Assembly: GCA_910588165.1 (NCBI GenBank)
Contig: CAJUOR010000041.1
Coordinates: forward strand, 1 to 16,427
Reading direction: 5' to 3'
Length of the DNA: 16,427 nucleotides
From: an uncultured Thomasclavelia sp.
GTDB taxonomy: Bacteria > Bacillota_I > Bacilli_A > Erysipelotrichales > Coprobacillaceae
Shown: piece by piece, positions 7,088-14,963 of the stretch
Position numbering within the stretch: the first letter of the stretch is position 1
Layout: the number at the start of each line of letters is the position of its first letter
Notes under the pieces: model-generated
Seen by the model: only the letters and a program-made list of their open reading frames with translations
The model's database searches: none
What the model was told of the DNA's origin: nothing
Made by a program: the position numbers and the translations under genes

Positions 7088-8278
7088 ATGTATAGTAAAA
7101 TTATAGATGCTTATATTTCAAGTCATGAAAGCACCTATCAGGCAAAATATTGTTACCATAGCTGTGACAGAGTAGATGAAAAAACATTTAAGTTTCACTA
7201 TTATGTTCGTGATGTTCAATTGCTTCAAATGAATATTTTTCTTGAAATTTATTTAGGCGAAGAAATTCAAGTAAAAGTAATGGAAGATATTCATGAGCAA
7301 GAGGAGTACGCTCTTGCGTGTGATGCTTTAAATCGTATTCGCGGCTATACGAATCGCAAGACAACCATTGCGCCGCAAGCGATGGCAAGCTTCGTGGAAA
7401 AACCTGACATCAAAGAATCTTTAACACCGCAAGATATGATTAACGTATTGAATTATATTGAGTATCATCATGGAAAAAATCCTGATAGCATCTACTTATT
7501 CTATACTATTTTTATACCTTATCTGGAAAAGCGTTTTTCTAAAAAGAAATATAAGGAAGCTATGCAAGCTTGCAACTTATTGTTAGATGAAATCTTATAT
7601 GAGGTATTTTGGTATGGGATCAACATTAAATATCTTGACCAAGAGCATTTGATGCACCAAGCCTATATTCGGTCGATTATCAACTTAATCGGCAAAAATT
7701 TTGAGGAGATTACAGTTGAAACTTCGGATTTATTATTGGAGATGTTGACGCAGACTTTCCAATATTGGCGTTTTGCATTCTCGATTTATTCATCATTGGA
7801 AAATATGGTAGAAAACTATCCGGAAGCGATGACCGAATTATTGGAAAAGATGGATATTGAGTGTTTAAAGAATAAAACCTCAGGTGCTTATTTAGTTTTT
7901 GCTACTTTGTTGGCGGTTTTAAGAAATGATGGTATCGGCTATCGTCAAAGTGTTAAAGAAGTCTTAAAACTATTGATGGGAGATATTATATCTTTAGCTA
8001 ATCCTGAAGAGCAGGAACAAACAGGCATTGTCTTTTTGAAAATTGTCGGTTTCGACATCTTGCTTGAAATCTTTGATGAAGCCCATGATTCTTACGTTTA
8101 TAACTGCTTTGCTATTTCGGATATACCTGAAGACTTGCACCCTTATATTCAAAAGCAATTAGAAGATGCTTTAAAATACTATGCAAGCTTAATGGACGAT
8201 GATAAACACCGCATGATAGCTTTGTCACAGATTACTAATATTTCAACACTGTTGATGGAAAATTTTAAAGTATTATAG
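7088..8278 (+). CDS. Unknown 396-residue helical protein
   Basis: I do not recognise this protein. The N-terminal 90 or so residues look alpha/beta (FKFHYYVRDVQLLQMNIFLEIYLGEE, then CDALNRIRGYTNRK). From about residue 110 onwards it is a run of amphipathic helices such as YKEAMQACNLLLDEILYEVFWYGINIKYL and YKEAM/YREAL-like pairs, suggesting a TPR- or HEAT-like solenoid. It has no signal peptide, membrane segment or obvious catalytic motif, so it should be cytosolic, possibly a scaffold or binding protein. The excellent ribosome site GGAGGTG (7076-7082) sits five bases before the ATG. A strong terminator follows at once, so it is a single-gene unit. Only weak -10 candidates precede it, overlapping the divergent promoter. 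Confidence 0.82.
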   Translation: MYSKIIDAYISSHESTYQAKYCYHSCDRVDEKTFKFHYYVRDVQLLQMNIFLEIYLGEEIQVKVMEDIHEQEEYALACDALNRIRGYTNRKTTIAPQAMASFVEKPDIKESLTPQDMINVLNYIEYHHGKNPDSIYLFYTIFIPYLEKRFSKKKYKEAMQACNLLLDEILYEVFWYGINIKYLDQEHLMHQAYIRSIINLIGKNFEEITVETSDLLLEMLTQTFQYWRFAFSIYSSLENMVENYPEAMTELLEKMDIECLKNKTSGAYLVFATLLAVLRNDGIGYRQSVKEVLKLLMGDIISLANPEEQEQTGIVFLKIVGFDILLEIFDEAHDSYVYNCFAISDIPEDLHPYIQKQLEDALKYYASLMDDDKHRMIALSQITNISTLLMENFKVL

Positions 8279-8285
8279 TTTGAAT

Positions 8286-8318
8286 GCTAGGTTGATGACC
8301 TAGCTTTATTATTTTTTT
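8286..8318 (+). terminator. Terminator of the 7088 gene
   Basis: GCTAGGT (8286-8292) pairs perfectly with ACCTAGC (8298-8304) around a five-base loop, followed by a T-rich tail to 8318. It begins eight bases after the stop codon. Confidence 0.9.
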
Positions 8319-8329
8319 AAAGTAAAGCG

Positions 8330-8358
8330 TTAACATTTTTAGGAATGTATAGTATAAT
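8330..8358 (+). promoter_or_regulatory. Promoter of the FtsX-type permease gene
   Basis: TTAACA (8330-8335) and a perfect TATAAT (8353-8358) are separated by 17 bases. Transcription should begin near 8365. The in-frame ATG at 8345 lies upstream of that point and cannot be the start, whereas AGGGGGAG (8372-8379) fits the ATG at 8384. Confidence 0.85.
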
Positions 8359-8383
8359 GAATAAAGTTGTTAGGGGGAGTTTG

Positions 8384-10783
8384 ATGAAAGTTAGTCGTTA
8401 TATACCAAAATTAGCGTATGACAATGTGAAAAAGAAAAAGAGTCGAAGTCTGTTAAGTTTTATATCCGTCATGCTTTCCAGCTGTATTATCTTTGCTTCA
8501 TTAACATTGTTTTTAACTGTCTTATCCCTTTCTAAAACATTAGCCGATGAAACAAATGGAACTTGGCATTATTTATTAGAGGCGGATAAAATAAGTATCG
8601 AGGATCCTTTTCGCTATCAAGTTTCTTATTATACACAACCCAATGAAAATAATATTTCATATTATCAGTTAGATGAAGATGTAGTGTTCTTTAATTTAAA
8701 AGTGGGGAAATTAGCTCAAAAAAATTCGGAATTATTAGCAAGTATCAATTCTAGTTATCAAGTAGGTCAACAAGTAGGGGATTATACTATTTGCGGTTTA
8801 TACGAACCTTCTTCTAGTCATGAAGCCCCATTATTAAGTATCGACGAAACATATAAGCAAGCAAAAGGCTATTATTTTATTTGTGATGCTCGGATTCAAG
8901 ATGCGAAGTCATTAGATGATGTTGCGTTATTGGCTAATATCGATAGCTCACTGATTGTCCAAAATAATGATAGGATTACCAATGATATTATTGCTAACTA
9001 TTTACAAGACACAACCACCATCTTAATGATGTTTATCTTTATTATTGTTATTGCTATTTTGATGTGTTTAGTTTCGATTTATAATGTTTTGATTGTTAAT
9101 GATCAAAATCGTCGTAAAGAGATAGGCTTACTTAAGTCAATTGGGATAACGACAAAGGAATTAAAAGCAATGCTGTTTATAGAATTTGCTATCATCGGTT
9201 TAGCCGGTGGCTTGGTTGGTATTTTCATTGGCTCAGTGATTTGCACGGCAGTTTTATATTCTGTTTTAGAGAATTTTAAAGTTGGGTTCAGTTTGGCTTT
9301 CATTCTAAAACCATCTGTTATTTTGATTGCGTTATTAGGGAGCTGTGCTTTAATGATTGGCAGTGGTTTTAGATTATATCGTCATTATTTTACCTCAAGC
9401 CCGGTGATGGATTTAAAAGGCGAACCCGTTCAATACGATGTGCCTTATAATGCGGAGCGCTTCTCAACCAACTCAGCAACTTGGCGTATGTTTGTAATAT
9501 ATAATGAGCGCATTAAAAAGCAGACCAAAAACTTACGTCGTTCCTTCTTTTTTGTGATGTTGGTCATAACGTTATTTTGTGGTATCTGGATAAGTAATTT
9601 CTTATATCAGAAAAACTATCAAAATGTTCAAGCTGATGAAGCTATTGATGTAGCCACGCTTGTTACGGGGGACAGAACTGTTTATGAAGCATTTGATACT
9701 AGGGTTTATGAATTGGGAAAGAATGAACAGACAAAATTAAAATCAGCCATTGTCGAAAGGTCCATTTTAGGCTTTAAATTTAATATGCCGATGGCTTCAT
9801 TTACAGACGATTTTAAAAGGAAAACAGATCAGTTGGAGTCTGTTGTCCACGATGATATTGAATGGAGTACAAAGAATCATTTTGGTTTAGTTTTAGATGA
9901 TGTGCAACTTAAAGAATTAGAGCCTTATATTGTTTATGGAAGCCTTCATGAATTAAATGAAAACAGCGTTGTTTTAGTCTGTAATGAAAAAGGTTACTAT
10001 ACATTTTCAGAATCGACCCGAGCCTTTGATCAAACCTATCCGGTTCGTGTAGAAGGTATGAATATGGGAATGGATACACCGATTCAATTTTTTGATGTCG
10101 ATGTCATTATTGACCTGCCTTTTGAAGAAATTGATTTACAATACAGCAACGTTAACGAGCATTGTTATTCTATAGGTTTTACCACAAAAAGTTTTAAAAA
10201 GTTATATGGCGGTGAATTATCCTTAAGTCATACTGTAAAATTGAGTTTGGAAAATAGTGCCAATCATACCAACTTACATCATGCCCTTTTGAATTTGCTT
10301 AGTGAAATGAATTTAAAAGAACAACTGCAATTGACAGACTATGTGGAAACTCGAGAAGACGGAAGTTTTGCCGTATTTATCATAGAAGTATTGTTATATC
10401 CATTGTTTTTGATGTTAGTGTTAGTCGGTTGTATCAATATTCATAACGTCTTAAAAGGTAATATCCACATGAAGAAAACAGATTTTGCTACTTTGAAGTC
10501 AGTAGGTATGACAGATTATCAATTACGCACCATTATGATTTATGAGTATGCGGAAAACTTTATCAATGCAGGTGCTTTGGCATTTGGTTTAAGCATTCCT
10601 GTTTATATCTTGGAAAACTTTTTCAATATTGCTTCGACTTTTAAAATCGGAGATAGTTTTGCGGGTATGTATGTCGTTTCTTTTGCGATTATAAGTCCGC
10701 TGATTGTGGTTATCTTAGCGATATTATCATTTAGGCATATCAAAAATATTACTGCGCTTGACGGTATGAAAGAAGTTGGATAA
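8384..10783 (+). CDS. ABC transporter permease, FtsX/MacB-like, duplicated core
   Basis: A 799-residue integral membrane protein with two FtsX-type domains. Helix 1 is at about 23-50. The first FtsX core (about 211-340) includes QNRRKEIGLLKSIGITTKEL (241-260), the cytoplasmic coupling region that contacts an ATPase. A fifth helix (about 387-408) leads into a large extracellular domain (about 409-660). The second core (about 664-795) repeats the pattern with KKTDFATLKSVGMTDYQLR (697-715). The first extracellular domain (about 51-210) is also sizeable. Such permeases export or extract lipids, lipoproteins or peptides, or act in antibiotic sensing; the substrate here is unknown. The cognate ATPase normally lies beside the permease, but none is in this window, and the gene has its own promoter with a terminator just upstream. 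No downstream terminator is clear. Confidence 0.9.
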   Translation: MKVSRYIPKLAYDNVKKKKSRSLLSFISVMLSSCIIFASLTLFLTVLSLSKTLADETNGTWHYLLEADKISIEDPFRYQVSYYTQPNENNISYYQLDEDVVFFNLKVGKLAQKNSELLASINSSYQVGQQVGDYTICGLYEPSSSHEAPLLSIDETYKQAKGYYFICDARIQDAKSLDDVALLANIDSSLIVQNNDRITNDIIANYLQDTTTILMMFIFIIVIAILMCLVSIYNVLIVNDQNRRKEIGLLKSIGITTKELKAMLFIEFAIIGLAGGLVGIFIGSVICTAVLYSVLENFKVGFSLAFILKPSVILIALLGSCALMIGSGFRLYRHYFTSSPVMDLKGEPVQYDVPYNAERFSTNSATWRMFVIYNERIKKQTKNLRRSFFFVMLVITLFCGIWISNFLYQKNYQNVQADEAIDVATLVTGDRTVYEAFDTRVYELGKNEQTKLKSAIVERSILGFKFNMPMASFTDDFKRKTDQLESVVHDDIEWSTKNHFGLVLDDVQLKELEPYIVYGSLHELNENSVVLVCNEKGYYTFSESTRAFDQTYPVRVEGMNMGMDTPIQFFDVDVIIDLPFEEIDLQYSNVNEHCYSIGFTTKSFKKLYGGELSLSHTVKLSLENSANHTNLHHALLNLLSEMNLKEQLQLTDYVETREDGSFAVFIIEVLLYPLFLMLVLVGCINIHNVLKGNIHMKKTDFATLKSVGMTDYQLRTIMIYEYAENFINAGALAFGLSIPVYILENFFNIASTFKIGDSFAGMYVVSFAIISPLIVVILAILSFRHIKNITALDGMKEVG

Positions 10784-10816
10784 TTGAAGTTTTACTTGCT
10801 GTTTTAAAAACGGTTA

Positions 10817-10825
10817 TGGTAAAAT
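10817..10825 (+). promoter_or_regulatory. Extended -10 promoter of the GH1 gene
   Basis: TGG followed by TAAAAT (10820-10825), with a weak -35 TTGCTG (10796-10801) 18 bases upstream. The expected start near 10832 supports translation from 10855 rather than from the ATG at 10834. A short GTTTT-A-AAAAC dyad (10801-10811) lies in the spacer and could bind a regulator; that is speculative. Confidence 0.62.
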
Positions 10826-10854
10826 AAGGGTAGATGAATAAGGAGGAAGATACG

Positions 10855-12300
10855 ATGTATTTTAGTAAATCAAATGGCTTTCCTAAAAATTTCTTGTGGG
10901 GAAGTGCTTCTGCTGCTTATCAAGTTGAAGGAGCCTGGAATGAAGATGGTAAAGGTATGTCTAACTGGGATAAGTTTGTAAGAATTCCGGGTAAAACATT
11001 CAAAGCAACAACAGGAGATGTAGCTGTCGACCATTATCATCGTTTTAAAGAAGATGTTAAATTGATGGCTGAGATGGGACTTAAAACCTATCGCTTTTCA
11101 ATTGCTTGGACACGCATTTATCCAAATGGTACAGGTGAAGTCAACGAGGCCGGCATTAAGTTTTATGATGATTTAATTGATGAATGTATCAAGTACGGTA
11201 TTGAACCGATGGTAACAATTTATCATTGGGATTTACCGCAAGCGTTAGTTGAACGTTACAATGGTTGGGAATCAAGAGAAATCATTGATGACTATGTGAA
11301 CTATGCGATTACATTGTTTAAACACTACGGGGACCGTGTTAAATATTGGATTACGATGAATGAACAAAATATTTTCACTTCTTTAGGTTGGTTGACAGCG
11401 ATGCACCCTCCGGGAAAAGTGAATGATCAAAAAATGTTCTTCCAAGTCAATCACTATGCCAATATAGCTCATGCGAAAACAGTTTTAGCTTATAAAAAAA
11501 TGGGCTACCAAGGTATGATTGGTGCAAGTTTTGCCTATGGTCCTGGTTATGCTTATGACTGCCGTCCGGAAAATGCGATGGCGAAAGTAGATTTTGATGA
11601 TTTACAGACTTTCTGGTGGATGGATATTTATGCCTACGGTCGTTATCCAAGAAGTGCTATGGCATATTTGCAAGCAAACGGTGTAGCTCCTGAATTTGAA
11701 GAAGGAGATGAACAGATTTTAAAAGAAGCCGCTGGTAAGTTAGATTTTATGGGTGTTAACTATTATCAGAGTGCTGTTATTGAATATAATCCAATTGATG
11801 GTGTTGGTATGTCTACTGAAATGAATAATACAGGTAAAAAGGGAACCGCTAAAGCCTCAGGTGTACCTGGCTTATTTAAAAATATCGCTAATCCATATTT
11901 AAAGACAACCGATTGGGATTGGACCATTGATCCAATGGGATTGAGAATGTGCTGTCGTATCATTACAAGCCGTTATGATTTACCGATTGTCATTTCTGAA
12001 AATGGCTTAGGTGCTTTCGATAAATTAGAAGATGGTCAAATTCATGACCAATATCGTATTGAATATCTCAAAGAGCATCTTGTTGAATTAAAGAAAGCTT
12101 GTGATGATGGCTGTCGTGTTATCGCTTATTGCACATGGTCATTCACAGACTTGTTAAGCTGGTTAAACGGATATCAGAAGCGTTATGGTTTTGTTTATGT
12201 TGATCGTGAGGAAGAGGAAGGTGCCAGCATGAACCGCTATAAAAAGGACAGTTATTTCTGGTATCAAAAAGTGATTGCTTCTAATGGTGAAGAACTATAA
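10855..12300 (+). CDS. 6-phospho-beta-glucosidase, family GH1
   Basis: A 481-residue cytosolic glycosidase that hydrolyses PTS-imported 6-phospho-beta-glucosides (cellobiose-, arbutin- or salicin-type) to glucose 6-phosphate and an aglycone or glucose. The N-terminus FPKNFLWGSASAAYQVEGAW is the GH1 signature. The acid/base is Glu170 in TMNEQN, and the nucleophile is Glu382 in VISENGLG. The phosphate-recognition pattern S-x6-K-x-Y is intact as Ser435, Lys442 and Tyr444 (SWLNGYQKRYGFVYVD), which favours a phosphorylated substrate over a free glucoside. Glucose versus galactose specificity is not certain. I chose 10855 because AGGAGG (10841-10846) is eight bases upstream. It is a single-gene unit with its own promoter and terminator, next to an RpiR regulator that may control it. 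No PTS gene is in the window. Confidence 0.93.
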   Translation: MYFSKSNGFPKNFLWGSASAAYQVEGAWNEDGKGMSNWDKFVRIPGKTFKATTGDVAVDHYHRFKEDVKLMAEMGLKTYRFSIAWTRIYPNGTGEVNEAGIKFYDDLIDECIKYGIEPMVTIYHWDLPQALVERYNGWESREIIDDYVNYAITLFKHYGDRVKYWITMNEQNIFTSLGWLTAMHPPGKVNDQKMFFQVNHYANIAHAKTVLAYKKMGYQGMIGASFAYGPGYAYDCRPENAMAKVDFDDLQTFWWMDIYAYGRYPRSAMAYLQANGVAPEFEEGDEQILKEAAGKLDFMGVNYYQSAVIEYNPIDGVGMSTEMNNTGKKGTAKASGVPGLFKNIANPYLKTTDWDWTIDPMGLRMCCRIITSRYDLPIVISENGLGAFDKLEDGQIHDQYRIEYLKEHLVELKKACDDGCRVIAYCTWSFTDLLSWLNGYQKRYGFVYVDREEEEGASMNRYKKDSYFWYQKVIASNGEEL

Positions 12301-12307
12301 GAAATGA

Positions 12308-12339
12308 AGAAGTTTCTAATTTAAGAAACTTCTTTTTTA
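12308..12339 (+). terminator. Terminator of the GH1 gene
   Basis: AGAAGTTTCT (12308-12317) pairs perfectly with AGAAACTTCT (12324-12333) around a six-base loop. A run of T follows to 12338. It lies a few bases after the GH1 stop. Confidence 0.92.
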
Positions 12340-12387
12340 GCGGGTTAAAACTTTTTCTAAATTATTTTGCGCTATGAAATCATTCTA

Positions 12388-12396
12388 TGATATAAT
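12388..12396 (+). promoter_or_regulatory. Extended -10 promoter of the rpiR-type gene
   Basis: TGA followed by a perfect TATAAT (12391-12396), with only a weak -35 TTGCGC (12367-12372). A direct repeat CTATGA (12372-12377 and 12385-12390) lies in the spacer and could reflect autoregulation, but this is speculative. Confidence 0.68.
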
Positions 12397-12427
12397 AAAA
12401 CCAATAAATAGATAAAGGGTGATGGAT

Positions 12428-13240
12428 ATGCAAGAAACAGATATTATTTATAATTTACTCACATACCTTAATTCATCGAAAGAGGAAGATGTGTATTATT
12501 CAATTGCTCTTACCATGGTTCAAAATTTAGACATTATTCCGGGATGCAGTATTAATGAGCTTGCGGATTTATGTTATACATCAACGGCAACAATCAGTCG
12601 GTTTTGTCGTAAATTCGGCTATTCAAGTTTTCCTCAGTTTAAAAGTGAGATGGCATATGGTTTAGAGCAAGCTAAACATGAAGTTTTTTTAGACGATAGC
12701 GAAAAAGAATATATTGAAAAAAATCCTAATCATGTCATTGATAAAGTTTATGATTTGGTGTTGGAAACTTTGATTTTAGGGAAGAAATCTTTACGAATCG
12801 CTAAGATTGATGAGTTATGCCAATTGATTCATGAAGCTAAAAAGGTTCATTTCTTCGGCTATCAGTTTAATAAAATTGTTGCGAGCGATTTACAGTTAAA
12901 ATTTATTAAATTAGGGAAGTTTATTTACGCTTTTGCCGATCATGGAGATGATTCACAAAAGATTGAGCTATTGAGTGAGGAAAGTTTAGCAATCGTCATG
13001 AGTGTTTCAGGGAAAATCGGGCATCAGCATTTAATGGAAGAAATTCATCAAAGGGGTGCTAAGATTGTTTTGATTACAATGAATCCGGAAACGCCACTAG
13101 CTGATTTAGTCGACTATCTTTTTGTCATTGACGGGCTAGAAAGTAATTTTACAGTTTCCTCTATTTCGGGCAGTATCGGCTTTTTGACAGCTTTAAATAT
13201 CGTGTATATTCGTTATGGTTTGTTATACCCTAAAAAATAA
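12428..13240 (+). CDS. RpiR-family regulator (HTH plus SIS sugar-phosphate domain)
   Basis: A 270-residue transcriptional regulator. The HTH is at about residues 41-72 (INELADLCYTSTATISRFCR and the following KFGYSSFPQFK), the typical RpiR recognition region. The SIS domain at about 130-260 should bind a phosphosugar. Its VHFFGYQFNKIVASD and MSVSGKIGH segments correspond to the usual ligand loops. The common S-G-x-T pattern is here S-G-K-I, so the binding site is altered. The start at 12428 is chosen because GGTGAT (12418-12423) is correctly spaced. The GTG at 12419 and ATG at 12422 lie on top of that ribosome site. It sits between GH1 and GH4 6-phospho-beta-glucosidase genes, so control of beta-glucoside phosphate use is the natural inference. 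It has its own promoter and terminator. Confidence 0.9.
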   Translation: MQETDIIYNLLTYLNSSKEEDVYYSIALTMVQNLDIIPGCSINELADLCYTSTATISRFCRKFGYSSFPQFKSEMAYGLEQAKHEVFLDDSEKEYIEKNPNHVIDKVYDLVLETLILGKKSLRIAKIDELCQLIHEAKKVHFFGYQFNKIVASDLQLKFIKLGKFIYAFADHGDDSQKIELLSEESLAIVMSVSGKIGHQHLMEEIHQRGAKIVLITMNPETPLADLVDYLFVIDGLESNFTVSSISGSIGFLTALNIVYIRYGLLYPKK

Positions 13241-13244
13241 TGCT

Positions 13245-13279
13245 TCGACTTGATGAAAATCGAGTCGATTTTGTTTTTT
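13245..13279 (+). terminator. Terminator of the rpiR-type gene
   Basis: TCGACTTG (13245-13252) pairs with CGAGTCGA (13261-13268) with one G-U pair and an eight-base loop. The tail TTTTGTTTTTT follows. It begins four bases after the stop codon. Confidence 0.85.
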
Positions 13280-13344
13280 AAGCTTTATTGATGTGCAATT
13301 GTTGTAGTGAAATTGCTGATATTTTTCATTCATCATGTATCGGC

Positions 13345-13359
13345 TTTCAAAATATGAAA
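13345..13359. promoter_or_regulatory. Candidate RpiR operator upstream of the GH4 gene
   Basis: A dyad TTTCA-(5)-TGAAA sits just upstream of the GH4 core promoter, immediately downstream of the RpiR-type gene. Its size and position suit a regulator site. The link to this RpiR protein is inference; no matching copy is obvious at the GH1 promoter. Confidence 0.35.
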
Positions 13360-13387
13360 AAAAATAACGTCTATCAAACAAATGTGC

Positions 13388-13417
13388 TATAGTATATACG
13401 TATGAGGCGTGACCTCA
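13388..13417 (+). promoter_or_regulatory. Promoter -10 and 5'-end hairpin of the GH4 gene
   Basis: TATAGT (13388-13393) is the best -10 candidate, with no good -35, so activation may be needed. The expected start is near 13400. Just after it, TGAGG (13403-13407) and CCTCA (13413-13417) form a short dyad that would sit at the very 5' end of the mRNA. It could act as an operator or as a stabilising 5' stem. An eight-base palindrome ATACGTAT (13396-13403) overlaps the start point. Confidence 0.5.
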
Positions 13418-13439
13418 AAAAAATCAAGGAGGAAAAACA

Positions 13440-14834
13440 ATGGAAAAGAAACCAGTTAAGATTGTTACCATCGGTGGTGGTAGTTCTTACACTCCAGAAT
13501 TGATGGAAGGTTTTATCAAACGTTATGATGAGCTTCCAATTAAAGAAATCTGGTTAGTAGACATCGAAGAAGGTAAAGAAAAATTAGAAATCGTTGGTGC
13601 AATGGCTCAACGTATGTGGGATGCGACACCTTACGGTGTAAAAGTTCATTTAACTTTGGATAGAAGAGAAGCTTTAAAAGATGCTGACTTCGTTACAACT
13701 CAGTTCCGTGTTGGTTTATTAGATGCTCGTATCAAAGACGAAAGAATTCCTTTCTCTCATGGTATGTTAGGACAAGAAACTAATGGTGCAGGTGGTATGT
13801 TCAAAGCATTCCGTACAATCCCTGTTATCTTAGGTATTGTTGAAGATATGAAAGAATTATGTCCAAATGCATGGTTAATCAACTTCACAAATCCATCTGG
13901 TATGATTACAGAAGCCGTTATTAAGTGGGGCGGATGGAAAAAATGTATCGGTTTATGCAACGTACCAGTAGGTGCATTATTAAGCGAACCTCCAATGTTT
14001 GGTTTAACTGAAAGAGAATGTATCCACCAATTTGCTGGATTAAATCACTTCCACTGGCATAAGGTTACAGATGCTCAAGGTAATGATTTAACAGACAAAA
14101 TCATTGATAACATGTATAAAGATGTTGAAGATGGTACTCCAGCTAACATCCATGATGTTAAATTCTTAAAAGACCATTTAAAACAAGTTCAAGTAATCCC
14201 TTGTGGTTATCACAGATACTACTATATGCATGATGAAATGTTAAAACATGGTATCGAAGAATTCAATACTGTCGGTACTCGTGGACAACAAGTTAAAGTT
14301 ACTGAAGCTGAATTGTTTGAATTATACAAAGATCCTAATTTGAACTATAAACCAGAACAATTAACTAAACGTGGTGGTACTCACTATTCTGATGCTGCTT
14401 GTGAATGTATCAACTCTATCTATAACGATAAGAGAACTCACATGGTAGTTTCAACACAAAACAATGGTGCAATCGCTGATTTACCATATGATTGTATCGT
14501 AGAAGTTTCTGCATACATCAGCGGTAAAGGCGCATTACCAATTACTTGGGGTAAATTCAATCCATCTGAAAGAGGTTGGGTACAAATCATGAAAGCTATG
14601 GAAGAATGTGTTATCGAAGCTGCTATTACAGGTAACTACGGTTTAGCTTTAGCTGCATTCGAAATGAATCCACAAGTTGAACATGGCCATGTAGCACAAA
14701 CTGTATTAGATGAATTATTAGTTGCTCATGAAAAATACTTACCACAATTCGCTGATAAGATTGCTGAATTAAAAGCTAAAGGTGTTGCTTCAAAAGATCC
14801 GGTTGTTATGGATTTAATGGTTAACGGACACTAA
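13440..14834 (+). CDS. licH: 6-phospho-beta-glucosidase, family GH4 (NAD+/metal dependent)
   Basis: A 464-residue GH4 enzyme. It cleaves 6-phospho-beta-glucosides by a redox-elimination route that needs NAD+ and a divalent metal, usually Mn2+. The dinucleotide loop is IGGGSSYTPEL (11-21). Further family motifs are GQETNGAGG (111-119) and NFTNPSG (148-154). The metal ligands are Cys173 (LCNVP) and His203 (GLNHFHW). The Tyr-rich GYHRYYYM (256-263) lies where the family carries its base. Beta-glucoside specificity fits the LicH/CelF branch rather than the alpha-glucosidase GlvA branch, but this is from overall resemblance. AAGGAGG (13426-13432) is seven bases from the ATG. Codon use is far more biased than in neighbouring genes (Gly mostly GGT, Pro mostly CCA/CCT and rarely CCG), suggesting high expression. 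It is probably regulated by the upstream RpiR protein. Confidence 0.92.
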   Translation: MEKKPVKIVTIGGGSSYTPELMEGFIKRYDELPIKEIWLVDIEEGKEKLEIVGAMAQRMWDATPYGVKVHLTLDRREALKDADFVTTQFRVGLLDARIKDERIPFSHGMLGQETNGAGGMFKAFRTIPVILGIVEDMKELCPNAWLINFTNPSGMITEAVIKWGGWKKCIGLCNVPVGALLSEPPMFGLTERECIHQFAGLNHFHWHKVTDAQGNDLTDKIIDNMYKDVEDGTPANIHDVKFLKDHLKQVQVIPCGYHRYYYMHDEMLKHGIEEFNTVGTRGQQVKVTEAELFELYKDPNLNYKPEQLTKRGGTHYSDAACECINSIYNDKRTHMVVSTQNNGAIADLPYDCIVEVSAYISGKGALPITWGKFNPSERGWVQIMKAMEECVIEAAITGNYGLALAAFEMNPQVEHGHVAQTVLDELLVAHEKYLPQFADKIAELKAKGVASKDPVVMDLMVNGH

Positions 14835-14846
14835 TCAACGATTGTT

Positions 14847-14882
14847 AGGATATGCCTAGCTAGAAAGGCATATCCTTTTTTG
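14847..14882 (+). terminator. Terminator of the GH4 gene
   Basis: AGGATATGCCT (14847-14857) pairs perfectly with AGGCATATCCT (14866-14876) around an eight-base loop. Seven T in a row follow (14876-14882). It is a very strong intrinsic terminator 12 bases after the stop. Confidence 0.95.
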
Positions 14883-14963
14883 TGTTTATAAATCATATTG
14901 CTATGTTTTATAAAATCAGCTATCTTTATGCTAAAAGTCATTGTGGTTATGAGCGTAAATAAA

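Noticed and set aside
13308..13321. Possible cre (CcpA) site TGAAATTGCTGATA
   Set aside because: It differs from the consensus at two conserved positions, including the central CG, and lies about 80 bases upstream of the -10. Too weak to call.
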